A DNA stretch of 64,000 nucleotides from Micromonospora sp. DSM 45708 (lineage in GTDB: Bacteria > Actinomycetota > Actinomycetes > Mycobacteriales > Micromonosporaceae), in NCBI RefSeq assembly GCF_039566955.1, contig NZ_CP154796.1:5456001-5520000 (forward strand). The letters are read 5' to 3'. Made by a program: the position numbers and the translations under genes. The notes beneath the pieces are model-generated. The model worked only from the letters and a program-made list of their open reading frames with translations. It made no database searches and was not told the origin of the DNA. Each line of letters opens with the position of its first letter. Position 1 is the stretch's first letter. Shown here piece by piece: positions 8,587 to 16,557 of this stretch.

Positions 8587-11500
8587 AGCCCTCCCAGCCC
8601 ACCCTGCAAGGCATCCCAGTAGATGCCCTGGGCCCGCCTCAGAAGGCCATCCCGAACCGCTGTCTCGAACGTCGTCAACGGTCGATGATCCAACTCTGCC
8701 AATGCTTCCAGATCTCGCCTGACCTCATAGAGCGCATGTTCCCACCCAGCTACATCCTCCATGGCGGCAAGGTGCAGGCGCAGCTCCCCCACATGCCCGT
8801 TCGAGAGGTTCAGATTCAACAAGATATCTCGGTAACCGCTGCTCTGGGGCGAGACAAAGCGGTCCTTGATGTCCATGACCAACACATCGGGACGATCAGC
8901 CAGAGCAGCCAGCGCGCCATAGATGTCACCAAGCGTGGCGAACTCCACCTTGGCTCCCGCCAGGTCTTTCAGGCGGGCGGCGTTGTTCCCGTACTCGGCC
9001 AACTTGTCCGTCACGCGTTTGCGGCTCTTGGGCTCGCTACGCCAACCCGGCTTGCCGGTCTCGCCCGCGATCGTGCTCGCGATGTGGTTCAGCTCCAACT
9101 GAGCCACCGCTGCGTCGGCATACAACCGATCGACGTACTCGCTGAGATAGATCGGGTCGTTCTTCCGGTCCTGCTCGAAGCCGGCTTGCTGAGCCAGCTG
9201 CCTCCGAGATGCCACCGCCCGAGTAAGGCGGCGTTGTTCGGCGGTCAGTGGGGTCGGAACGGGATCCCGATCCCCGAGAATCAAAAAGGCGTCCGGCCCA
9301 TTGCTCTCGATCTCCCGCACCACGTCGCCGAGGACGTCGATGGCCTGTTGGTGGCTGGCGAGATGGTGCAGGGTCACCGGCCTGGCGGTCAGCGAGTTGG
9401 CAAGCTCCGGCGTCGCCAGGATCATCCGAACCAGGTCGGGACGCTCCGCGAGCTGCCGCACGAGCGTCTCGGCCAGCAACTCCTCCCGCCGTGGCGGCGC
9501 CTCCCAGCTCTGGTCGAGCATCCGCTGCACGCGCGGGTCGGCGAAGAGCCGGTTCAGATCACCGGCCGCCGCCTCGTCCAGCCCCGGCACGAGCCGTCGC
9601 AACGTCGGCCCGTCGGCGTGCTGCGCCAACTCGACCGGGGTCACCCCGGCGGCGAAGGCGTCGGTCAGGCTGCCGCTCGCCGCCAGCGCGTCCCGGACGT
9701 AGAGCCCGGCGGCGATCCGGGCGGCGTGGGCCTCACGGTGTGCCCTGCGTACCCGATCGGGTGCCGGCTCGGCCGGGGGCGCGCCGCCCGGGAACGGGGT
9801 GCCCGGCGGGCGGTGGAAGGTGGTGGACTCGCCGAGCAGGTGGACGCGGTTGAAGTCGGGCGTAGGACCGTGGTCGCGCGGCGGCGGGTCGGGCGGTCGG
9901 GGCGGCGCCGGACGGTGTCGTGGCTCGGGCAGCGCGTTGTAGTCGCCGGGCGGCCGGCCGGTGAGCGGCATCGGCCGGCCGTCCGGGCCGAGGACCAGGG
10001 CGTCCACATCCACCACGTTGCCGTCGAACGGGACCCCGCTGTGCCGGTAGAGCGGCTGGCCCGCCACCACCCCGCTCTGCGGGTCGAGGTAGAGCACCGT
10101 GCCGTTCTGGTTGAGCGCCACCCAGGCGTGCGAGCCACCGCCCTCGAAGCTGGTGATGAGGAAGGCGTAGCTGCCGTGACCGCCCGACGTCAGTTGCGCG
10201 TGCAGGTCGCGGTAGCCACGCTCGACCAGCCGTCGCCGGGCCTCACCGGTCACCCCGGCGCGGTCGGGCGCGCACAGCTTCTGGAACCGTCCTCCGGTCG
10301 TCTCCTCGACCCGCAGCGGACCGTCGATCTCGCCGCCGACCGGCCGGCGGACGTCGCCCGCCAGATAACCGTCGAAGGTACGCGGCGCGGCGACCCGCGG
10401 CCGACCGTGCACCCACGTCTCGAAGAAGGACAGCGTGCAGTCGAGGCAGTTGATGCCCCGGGTCGCGTCGGCGGCCGGGCCACCGTCGTTGGACAGCCGG
10501 AACCAGTCTCCCCGCCGCGGGTCGGCGGTCCGGACCACGCTGCCGTCGGGGTTGCGGGGCATCTGCCGTTCGAGGTCGGTCTGGTGCAGCGCGAGCGGCG
10601 GCCGGAGCCCACCACGCCGGCCGTAGGGGCGGGACCGGTCGACCGGCGGTGGGTGACCGTGGCCGGTGAGCGCGGAGTGGTCGGCCGTCTCCACCGCGCC
10701 GAGGGCGAGGTCCGCCACGTCGTCGTTGATCCGGTAGAAGTCGAGGTCGTCCTCGACCATCACCCGATCCGGTACGAGTTTGCCGGCGAGCACGTGCCGC
10801 GCCTCCGCGCGCAACTCCGACGCCTCCAGGTCGGCCTCATGCGCTTCTCGGTGCCAACGCTCCGCGGCGAGCGTCCGCCCCGAACGGCGTAGCTCCATCG
10901 CCTGCGCCGCCCAGTCACTCGCCCGTTCCTCGTGGTAGTCAGCGCGTTCATTGAGCCAGTCCGCCCGGGTCTGACGTCGGCGGTCCTCGAACCAGTCCCG
11001 CTGGGATCGCAGGTAGCCCTGATAGCGGCGTCGGTCGAGGGCCTCCCGGTCCGCGATCAGACGCGCGGCCCGCTTGCGCGGGGTTTCGCGGTTGGGAGGC
11101 GGCGGACCGAGCGGATTGGGGACGCTCGGCGGTGGACTCGTCGAGTGCTGTGGCGCCAACGTCTCCAGCAGCGGGAAACGGGGGCTCGGCACGGGCCGCA
11201 CGTCCGGCCCGAGACTCGTCGGCCCCGATGCCGGCGCGAATGACGGATTGGTCGCCGGAGCAGCGGGGGGCAGTGACTGCGTGACGCCGGCCGCCGTCGA
11301 CGCCCGGCCCGGAGGCACCGTCGGGTGCGGGGCCTCGGTGGCCGGCATGGTCAGCGCCGCCGAAGCCGCCGCCGGCTGCACCGAAGCCGGCTGGTGCAGC
11401 GCGCCTGCGTCGAGCGCGGACGGTGTGAGGACCTGGCCGCTGCGGACCTCGGCCGGGCCGGGTGACGCACCGGTGACCAGCGCCTCGGTGGCCACCGAGG

Positions 11501-12863
11501 ACAAGGTGGGATTCGCGGTGACGGACGAATGCGTCGGATGGCTCGTCGCGACATTCGACCCCGTCTCGCCGATGAGGGGCCGCGTCGAGGTGGTCAGCTC
11601 CGACGTCGGGTGTGCCGCGCCCACCGGGTCGAGGTGAGGTGCTGCCGCCACGGTATCGGCCAGCGCCGGGGTCGGAGCACTCGCGGCGGTGGCCGGAACC
11701 GTCCGGGAGTGGACGACCGGATCACCGCCCTGCACGGGTGGGGGCGGCTCGGCAGACCGCTGGTCCGGGACGACACCGGCCGGGCCGGGCCCGGGCGGCA
11801 CGTCCGGGCCGACCGGTGGCAGGTCCAGGCCGACCGGCGGTGCCGTGAGGCCGCCCAGCTTCCCGTCGAGCCGGTGATGCAGCGCCGTCTCGGTCTGCCC
11901 GGTGACGGAACCGCTCGCGCCGGACGCCGCGGCACGGGCCAGGTCCTCCAGCGACGGGCCCTGGCCGGTGGCCAGCCCGGCTGCGGTCTCGGCGAGGCTC
12001 TCGCCGGCCATCTCGCGCCCGAAGCGCTCCCCGATCTGCGCGAACCGCCCGCTCGCGTGCCGGCCCAGGCCGGCGAGCGGCGCGACCGCGCCGCCGGCGA
12101 AGCCCCCGAGCCCCGACGCGCCCACGTCGGTCAGGTCGAGGCCGTTCCGGCGGCCGGTGGAGTTCTGGTACGCCTGGGTGGCCAGGCTGGTGCCCGCTTC
12201 CTGCCCGGCCTCCGCCAGGCCGCCGAGCACCGCCTTGCGGGCGAGCCCCCGGGCACCGCTCTTGACCGCTTCCTTCGCGGCCCGTTCGCCGGCCTCCTTC
12301 AGGCCTTCCTTGACCGCCTTGCGGGCCAGTTGGGCCACCAGCCGCTTGAAGATCTGTTGCACGGCGATCCGGGTGGCGGTGATCGCGGCTCCGGCCGCCG
12401 GTGACGCCGCACCGAGCGTGAGCACGGTGACCACCGCGAGGGACAGCAGTTCGACGACGAGGATGCCCAGCTCGATCCAGGCTTCCAGCTTCGCGCCCTC
12501 GATGTCGCAGCCGCAGGAGTCGACCAGCCGCCCCAACTCGTCGGTGGCCGCCAGGAGGGCGTGCAGCGGTGCGTCCTCGCCCCCGGCCACCTTGTCCCAG
12601 GCCGTGTCGAAGGCGTGTGCCACCAGGCCGACCCCGCCGTAGCCGCTCTTCACCTCGCCGGCGGCGGTGGTGGCCTCGTCGCGCGGGCCGGCCAGGACGC
12701 CGGCGACGCCGTACCACTGGTCGGCCAGGTCCCAGACGGCGCGCTCGTTGCCCTCGGGCCATTCCACGCCGACCACCCAGTCGAGCGCCTCGTAGATCCA
12801 GCCGGGCACGTCCCAGGGGCAGTAGTCGAGCGGGTGCGGGATCGGGCTGGGCAGCATGCTCAC
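8583..12863 (-). CDS. Polymorphic toxin: WXG100-like N-terminus, papain-fold (Tox-PL) domain and C-terminal RelA/SpoT-like domain
   Basis: 1426 residues, probably exported by an ESX/type VII route. In order: a helical WXG100-like trafficking region (about 1-130), hydrophobic and Ala-rich helices (130-340), a long Pro/Ala/Thr-rich low-complexity linker (350-600), a charged coiled region (600-700), a papain-fold toxin 1 domain (about 760-960) with NCLDC (Cys806), GSHAWVAL (His912) and YLDPQSG (Asp927), a Pro-rich spacer, and a C-terminal domain (about 1240-1426) resembling alarmone synthetases: KDLAGAK (Asp1300), KDRF (1333-1336), SGYRD (Tyr1344) and GELRLH (Glu1360). The Asp-Tyr and Tyr-Glu spacings match those I recall for RelA synthetase active sites. 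Overlaps the candidate immunity gene by four bases. Confidence 0.85.
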   Translation of the reverse strand: MSMLPSPIPHPLDYCPWDVPGWIYEALDWVVGVEWPEGNERAVWDLADQWYGVAGVLAGPRDEATTAAGEVKSGYGGVGLVAHAFDTAWDKVAGGEDAPLHALLAATDELGRLVDSCGCDIEGAKLEAWIELGILVVELLSLAVVTVLTLGAASPAAGAAITATRIAVQQIFKRLVAQLARKAVKEGLKEAGERAAKEAVKSGARGLARKAVLGGLAEAGQEAGTSLATQAYQNSTGRRNGLDLTDVGASGLGGFAGGAVAPLAGLGRHASGRFAQIGERFGREMAGESLAETAAGLATGQGPSLEDLARAAASGASGSVTGQTETALHHRLDGKLGGLTAPPVGLDLPPVGPDVPPGPGPAGVVPDQRSAEPPPPVQGGDPVVHSRTVPATAASAPTPALADTVAAAPHLDPVGAAHPTSELTTSTRPLIGETGSNVATSHPTHSSVTANPTLSSVATEALVTGASPGPAEVRSGQVLTPSALDAGALHQPASVQPAAASAALTMPATEAPHPTVPPGRASTAAGVTQSLPPAAPATNPSFAPASGPTSLGPDVRPVPSPRFPLLETLAPQHSTSPPPSVPNPLGPPPPNRETPRKRAARLIADREALDRRRYQGYLRSQRDWFEDRRRQTRADWLNERADYHEERASDWAAQAMELRRSGRTLAAERWHREAHEADLEASELRAEARHVLAGKLVPDRVMVEDDLDFYRINDDVADLALGAVETADHSALTGHGHPPPVDRSRPYGRRGGLRPPLALHQTDLERQMPRNPDGSVVRTADPRRGDWFRLSNDGGPAADATRGINCLDCTLSFFETWVHGRPRVAAPRTFDGYLAGDVRRPVGGEIDGPLRVEETTGGRFQKLCAPDRAGVTGEARRRLVERGYRDLHAQLTSGGHGSYAFLITSFEGGGSHAWVALNQNGTVLYLDPQSGVVAGQPLYRHSGVPFDGNVVDVDALVLGPDGRPMPLTGRPPGDYNALPEPRHRPAPPRPPDPPPRDHGPTPDFNRVHLLGESTTFHRPPGTPFPGGAPPAEPAPDRVRRAHREAHAARIAAGLYVRDALAASGSLTDAFAAGVTPVELAQHADGPTLRRLVPGLDEAAAGDLNRLFADPRVQRMLDQSWEAPPRREELLAETLVRQLAERPDLVRMILATPELANSLTARPVTLHHLASHQQAIDVLGDVVREIESNGPDAFLILGDRDPVPTPLTAEQRRLTRAVASRRQLAQQAGFEQDRKNDPIYLSEYVDRLYADAAVAQLELNHIASTIAGETGKPGWRSEPKSRKRVTDKLAEYGNNAARLKDLAGAKVEFATLGDIYGALAALADRPDVLVMDIKDRFVSPQSSGYRDILLNLNLSNGHVGELRLHLAAMEDVAGWEHALYEVRRDLEALAELDHRPLTTFETAVRDGLLRRAQGIYWDALQGGLGGL

Positions 12864-12881
12864 GCGCGGATCCTCCGGTGG

Positions 12882-13238
12882 TCAGCGCCAGGGCCGATGC
12901 GGGTTGTGCCGTTGGTGCGGGATCTGCCCGAGGTCACGGGCGTTGCTCAGGTCCGTCTCCACGGTCGCGGTGACCGAGCGGACGACGTCCGACCCGATCC
13001 CGTCGAGCGAGCGGCCGAGCAGCTCCCACGCCCGCAGCAGCGTCTCGGCGTAGCCCTGGTAGTGCTTGTCGAACGCGGCACCGATGTCGTCCCGCCCCCA
13101 CGGTCGCCCGGCACTCGCCGCGGCGATCGGATCGCCGGTCTCCCGTCGGGCCGCCGTGACGGCCTTACCGGTCGCGGCCAGGTCGGCGCCTCCGCGCCGG
13201 GCGCGGTCCGCGTCCAGCCAGATCTCTCCCCCGGCCAC
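12882..13238 (-). CDS. WXG100-like small helical protein
   Basis: 118 residues, GTG start. Mostly helical, with the actinobacterial WXG100-superfamily features: small size, [17 protein letters not shown], a turn in the middle, and [17 protein letters not shown] in the second helix. Such proteins are ESX substrates or partners of larger toxins. It lies 18 nt before the big toxin and 3 nt after the YbaB-like gene, so the three form one operon; a role as export partner or chaperone of the toxin is inferred. Confidence 0.8.
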   Translation of the reverse strand: MAGGEIWLDADRARRGGADLAATGKAVTAARRETGDPIAAASAGRPWGRDDIGAAFDKHYQGYAETLLRAWELLGRSLDGIGSDVVRSVTATVETDLSNARDLGQIPHQRHNPHRPWR

Positions 13239-13241
13239 CGG

Positions 13242-13658
13242 TCACTCGCCGCGTGCCGCAACGGCGTCGGCCCGGCCGAGCAGCGCGCCGAAGTCATGGG
13301 TACGCAGGAACTCGACCGACGGCGAGCCGGGCGGCAGATAGCCGGAGACCAGCTCACGGGTGGCGGCGGACGCGGCGGCGGAGGCACGCAGCACGGTTTC
13401 GGTGATCTTCCGGCTCAGCGCCCGGGCATCCCGGTCGTGGAACACGGCGGGACTCACCTCGACGCTGATCAGCTCGCCGCGCGCCCCGACCACGGCGGTG
13501 ACCTGGCCGTCGTCGGAGCGTTCGGTCACCCGCAACTCGGCCAGCCTGGTCTGGAGTTCGTCCAGACCGGACCGCAGTCGCTGGTACTGGCCGTACACCT
13601 CGTCGAACCTCGCACGCAGTGCACGGTTCGCATCCCGATCCGCACTCTCGGCCACCAC
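13242..13658 (-). CDS. YbaB/EbfC family DNA-binding-like protein
   Basis: 138 residues from tandem GTG codons at 13653-13658, preceded by GGAAGGGG. An N-terminal coiled region (QYQRLRSGLDELQTRLAELRV) is followed by the YbaB-type core (VTAVVGARGELISVEVSP, then DARALSRKITETVLRA). YbaB proteins are nucleoid-associated dimers, but actinobacterial copies often open operons of WXG100 proteins and polymorphic toxins, as here. It is the first gene of the toxin operon, facing the deaminase-SUKH gene across a 75-bp divergent promoter region. Whether it regulates or aids export is unknown. Confidence 0.8.
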   Translation of the reverse strand: MVAESADRDANRALRARFDEVYGQYQRLRSGLDELQTRLAELRVTERSDDGQVTAVVGARGELISVEVSPAVFHDRDARALSRKITETVLRASAAASAATRELVSGYLPPGSPSVEFLRTHDFGALLGRADAVAARGE

Positions 13659-13689
13659 CGCTCCCCTTCCGTCACCGTGGGTAGGGCCG

Positions 13690-13730
13690 ACCATACCGGG
13701 TGCCACGGAATCCGTGGGGTCCGGTAATTT
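13690..13730. promoter_or_regulatory. Divergent promoter pair with a central palindrome in the toxin island
   Basis: Minus-strand -10 candidate TATGGT (13690-13695) serves the YbaB-WXG100-toxin operon. Plus-strand -10 candidate TAATTT (13725-13730) lies 6 nt before the second GTG (13737) of the deaminase-SUKH gene, implying a leaderless transcript. Between them is the 15-bp dyad CCACGGAATCCGTGG (13703-13717), well placed to be an operator controlling both directions. Assigned by eye; no -35 element is convincing. Confidence 0.5.
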
Positions 13731-13733
13731 CAG

Positions 13734-14969
13734 GTGGTGATCGAGCGACAGCAGGCCGAGCAGATCGCCTCCGTCTGGGCCCGGCGGGACTCCGACCGCC
13801 TCGGCTTCCCCTGCACGCCGGTGGTCGAGGAGTTCGACCTGGGCTACGTGGTCCTGTCCACCGTGTCCACCGAGGCGCGCGCCCTGCCCGGCGACCTGCC
13901 GACCACGGTCATCGACAAGGAGACCGGCGAGGTCTCCACCTGGCCCCGGGTGCCGGCCGCCTCGGTCGAGCAGATGTACCGGCAACGCCGGCCGGCCGAG
14001 CCGCGCGCGCCCCGCACCGTCGACCCGGCCGGGCAGTTGCTCCGTGAGCTGACCCGGCTGCCCACGCCCGGCGCCGCCGCGCACCTCACGCTGGACGGCC
14101 GGCTGCACGTGGCACACGGCGCCAAGGGCGACGTCGAGCTGCGCCATCACCCACTCGTACGGTCCTACCTCGACGAGCTGCCCGCCGGTCACCTGGTGCG
14201 GGGCGGCGACCGGCACGCGGAGGTGATCGTCGTCTCCGACGCGTTGCACGAGCACGACCACCGTCGCACCGCCGAAGGGCTTCCGCCGCTCACCGTCGAG
14301 GAGGCTCGACAGCGGTTGGGGGCGAGCCGGGTCGAGTTCTTCCGCATCCGCGAGTCCGGTGATCCCGCGGGCGGTCCGGCCGATCTACGGTGCGAGTCCT
14401 GCATCAGGTTCCTGGTGCACTTCGGCGTGCTCCCCTGGCCGGAGCTGGCATATGCCGAGGAGTGGCGTCCCGATCCGCAGACACCACCCGATTCCGAACG
14501 GTTCTCGTCCGAGGTGGCGGACGCGCTCGTGGTCGCCGGCTGGCGGCCACACTTCGGGGACGAGGTGTCGGCTGCCACCTCGGTCCGCAAGGTCACCGAG
14601 GTCCGCGGTGCGCAGCACAGCCACGCTTCCTTCCCCGCCGCCCTGGCGACGCTCACCGCCTTTCCCGGGCTGGTGAGTGCGCGGCAGGGCCCTGGCGAAG
14701 CGGTGTGGATCTCCCGCTTCGAGGTGCGTCCGCGCAAGGTCGCGCACACCGCCGACACCCTCGCCGACTTCGGCGCGGTCCTGGGCGCCCGCCTCTTCCC
14801 GTTGGGCAGCGAGCGTCAGGAGAGCATCCTCGCGGTCGACGAGCACGGCCGGGTCTTCGCGCTCGATCAGGCCGGCGAGTGGTTCCTCGGCGCCGACGTC
14901 GACGCCGCTCTCACCACGCTCCTGCTCGGTCGCGCCGCCCCCCGGGTCCGCGACGACGGCACCTGGTGA
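13734..14969 (+). CDS. YwqJ-like deaminase fused to a SUKH-3 immunity-type domain
   Basis: 411 residues in three parts. The N-terminal 100 residues (TTVIDKETGEVSTWP) resemble the region preceding YwqJ-type deaminases. The middle has the zinc-deaminase signature: RHAE (His161, Glu163) and RCESC (Cys220, Cys223). The C-terminal 170 residues resemble SUKH-3 (HTADTLADFGAVLG, LAVDEHGRVFALD, then a closing helix). SUKH proteins usually neutralise toxins and YwqJ deaminases are usually toxin tips, so the fusion is odd: it may be an immunity protein with an embedded deaminase fold or an intracellular effector. No signal peptide. Start could be the second GTG at 13737 if leaderless. Confidence 0.8.
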   Translation: MVIERQQAEQIASVWARRDSDRLGFPCTPVVEEFDLGYVVLSTVSTEARALPGDLPTTVIDKETGEVSTWPRVPAASVEQMYRQRRPAEPRAPRTVDPAGQLLRELTRLPTPGAAAHLTLDGRLHVAHGAKGDVELRHHPLVRSYLDELPAGHLVRGGDRHAEVIVVSDALHEHDHRRTAEGLPPLTVEEARQRLGASRVEFFRIRESGDPAGGPADLRCESCIRFLVHFGVLPWPELAYAEEWRPDPQTPPDSERFSSEVADALVVAGWRPHFGDEVSAATSVRKVTEVRGAQHSHASFPAALATLTAFPGLVSARQGPGEAVWISRFEVRPRKVAHTADTLADFGAVLGARLFPLGSERQESILAVDEHGRVFALDQAGEWFLGADVDAALTTLLLGRAAPRVRDDGTW

Positions 14970-14975
14970 CCCGCC

Positions 14976-16415
14976 CTACAAGTCCACCCCGGTGAGCACC
15001 AGGACGCGCGGCTCGGTGTAGTCGTCCATGGCGCTGCGGAGCCCCTCCCGCCCGACGCCCGATCCCTTCACCCCGCCGTACGGCATCTGGTCGGCCCGGT
15101 ACGACGGCACGTCGCCGACGATCACGCCACCGACCTCCAGCGTACGGGCGGCGGCGAACGCCACGTCCGTCCGGTGGGTGAAGACGCCGGCCTGCAACCC
15201 GTACGCGGAGTCGTTGACCGCGGCGAACGCGGCCTGGTCGTCCGTGACCGGGGCGACCACCAGGACCGGTCCGAACACCTCCTCGGCGCAGACCTTCGCG
15301 TCGGCCGGCACGCCGCTGAGCACGGTCGGCGGGTAGGTGGCCCCGTCGCGCCGGCCGCCCACCTCGATGGTGGCCCCGGCGGCGACCGCCTCGTCCACCC
15401 ACGCCTCCACCCGCTGCGCCGCCTCGACGGACACCAGCGGCCCGACGTCGGTCAGCGCGGAGCGGGGGTCGCCGGTGCGCAGTTCCTCGACGGCGGCGAC
15501 GAGCCGCGGCAGGAAGCCGTCGTAAAGCCATTCGTGCACGTAGACCCGCTGCACGGCGATGCACGACTGCCCGGCCTGGTAGTTGGAGAACGTGGCGATG
15601 CGGTGCGCGGCAAACGTCAGGTCCTCGTCCGACGACCAGTCGGCGCAGATCACCGCCGCCGCGTTGCCGCCCAGTTCCAGCGTGACGTGCTTGTCCGGGG
15701 CGGCCCGCCGGATGGCGGCGCCGACCGGACCGGAGCCGGTGAACGAGACCACCGGCAGTCGCGGGTCGGCGACCAGGTCGGCGGCGCGCTCGTTGGGCAG
15801 CGGCAGCACCGAGAAGATGCCCTCGGGCAGGTCGGTCTCGGCGAGGATCTCGCCGAGCAGCAGCGCGGTGAGCGGGGTGGCCGGGGCCGGCTTGACCACG
15901 ATCGGGGCGCCGACGGCGAGCGCCGGGGCGACCTTGTGGGCGACCAGGTTGAGCGGGAAGTTGAACGGGGTGATGCCGAGCACCGGCCCGCGCGGCACGC
16001 GTCGGACCAGCGCGATCCGGCCGGTCGCGGCCGGGTCCGTGTCGAGGCGTTGCAGCTCGCCGGAGAAGCGGCGGGCCTCCTCGGCGGCCCAGCGGAACGT
16101 GGAGACCGCGCGGCCCACTTCGGCCTTCGCCCACTTGACCGGCTTGCCGTTCTCGGCGGTGATCAGCGCCGCGACCTCGTCGGCCCGTTCGGCGAGCCGC
16201 CGGGACACGTGGTCCAGGGCCGCCGCGCGGACGTGCGCGGGCAGGGCCGCGGCGGTCGCGGCCACCCGGGCGGCTGCCGCGACGGCGGCTTCGACCTGGT
16301 CGGTGGTGGCGAGCGTGGTACGACCCACCGCCTGCCCGTCGTACGGGTGGGTGACGGTCAGCTCTGCCTCGCCGTGGACGGGGCGGCCGGCGACGTAGAA
16401 GGCTCTCGGCTCCAC
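14976..16415 (-). CDS. NAD(P)-dependent aldehyde dehydrogenase (possible succinate-semialdehyde dehydrogenase)
   Basis: 479 residues, ATG start. Standard aldehyde dehydrogenase layout: cofactor-binding TPFNFPLN and FTGSGPVG, general base Glu in LELGGNAA, catalytic Cys285 in GQSCIAV, and PYGGVKGSGVGREG near the C-terminus. The exact substrate cannot be read from the sequence. It is divergent from the gamma-aminobutyraldehyde dehydrogenase and gabT genes, so succinate semialdehyde, the product of GabT, is the attractive substrate; glyceraldehyde-3-phosphate or another short aldehyde is the alternative. It converges on the deaminase-SUKH gene with only 6 nt between stops. Confidence 0.85.
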   Translation of the reverse strand: MEPRAFYVAGRPVHGEAELTVTHPYDGQAVGRTTLATTDQVEAAVAAAARVAATAAALPAHVRAAALDHVSRRLAERADEVAALITAENGKPVKWAKAEVGRAVSTFRWAAEEARRFSGELQRLDTDPAATGRIALVRRVPRGPVLGITPFNFPLNLVAHKVAPALAVGAPIVVKPAPATPLTALLLGEILAETDLPEGIFSVLPLPNERAADLVADPRLPVVSFTGSGPVGAAIRRAAPDKHVTLELGGNAAAVICADWSSDEDLTFAAHRIATFSNYQAGQSCIAVQRVYVHEWLYDGFLPRLVAAVEELRTGDPRSALTDVGPLVSVEAAQRVEAWVDEAVAAGATIEVGGRRDGATYPPTVLSGVPADAKVCAEEVFGPVLVVAPVTDDQAAFAAVNDSAYGLQAGVFTHRTDVAFAAARTLEVGGVIVGDVPSYRADQMPYGGVKGSGVGREGLRSAMDDYTEPRVLVLTGVDL

Positions 16416-16557
16416 GTCCGGCAGCGTAGACCAGGAACGCCCGCGCGGAAACAGTTGCCCAAACCCTTGTCTGCCTCGGATTCAGTAGCCAAGATGGCAG
16501 TCAGATTGCGAGAACCTCCGCTGACCTTCCTCCCGGCCACCCTCTCGGAGACTTGAG

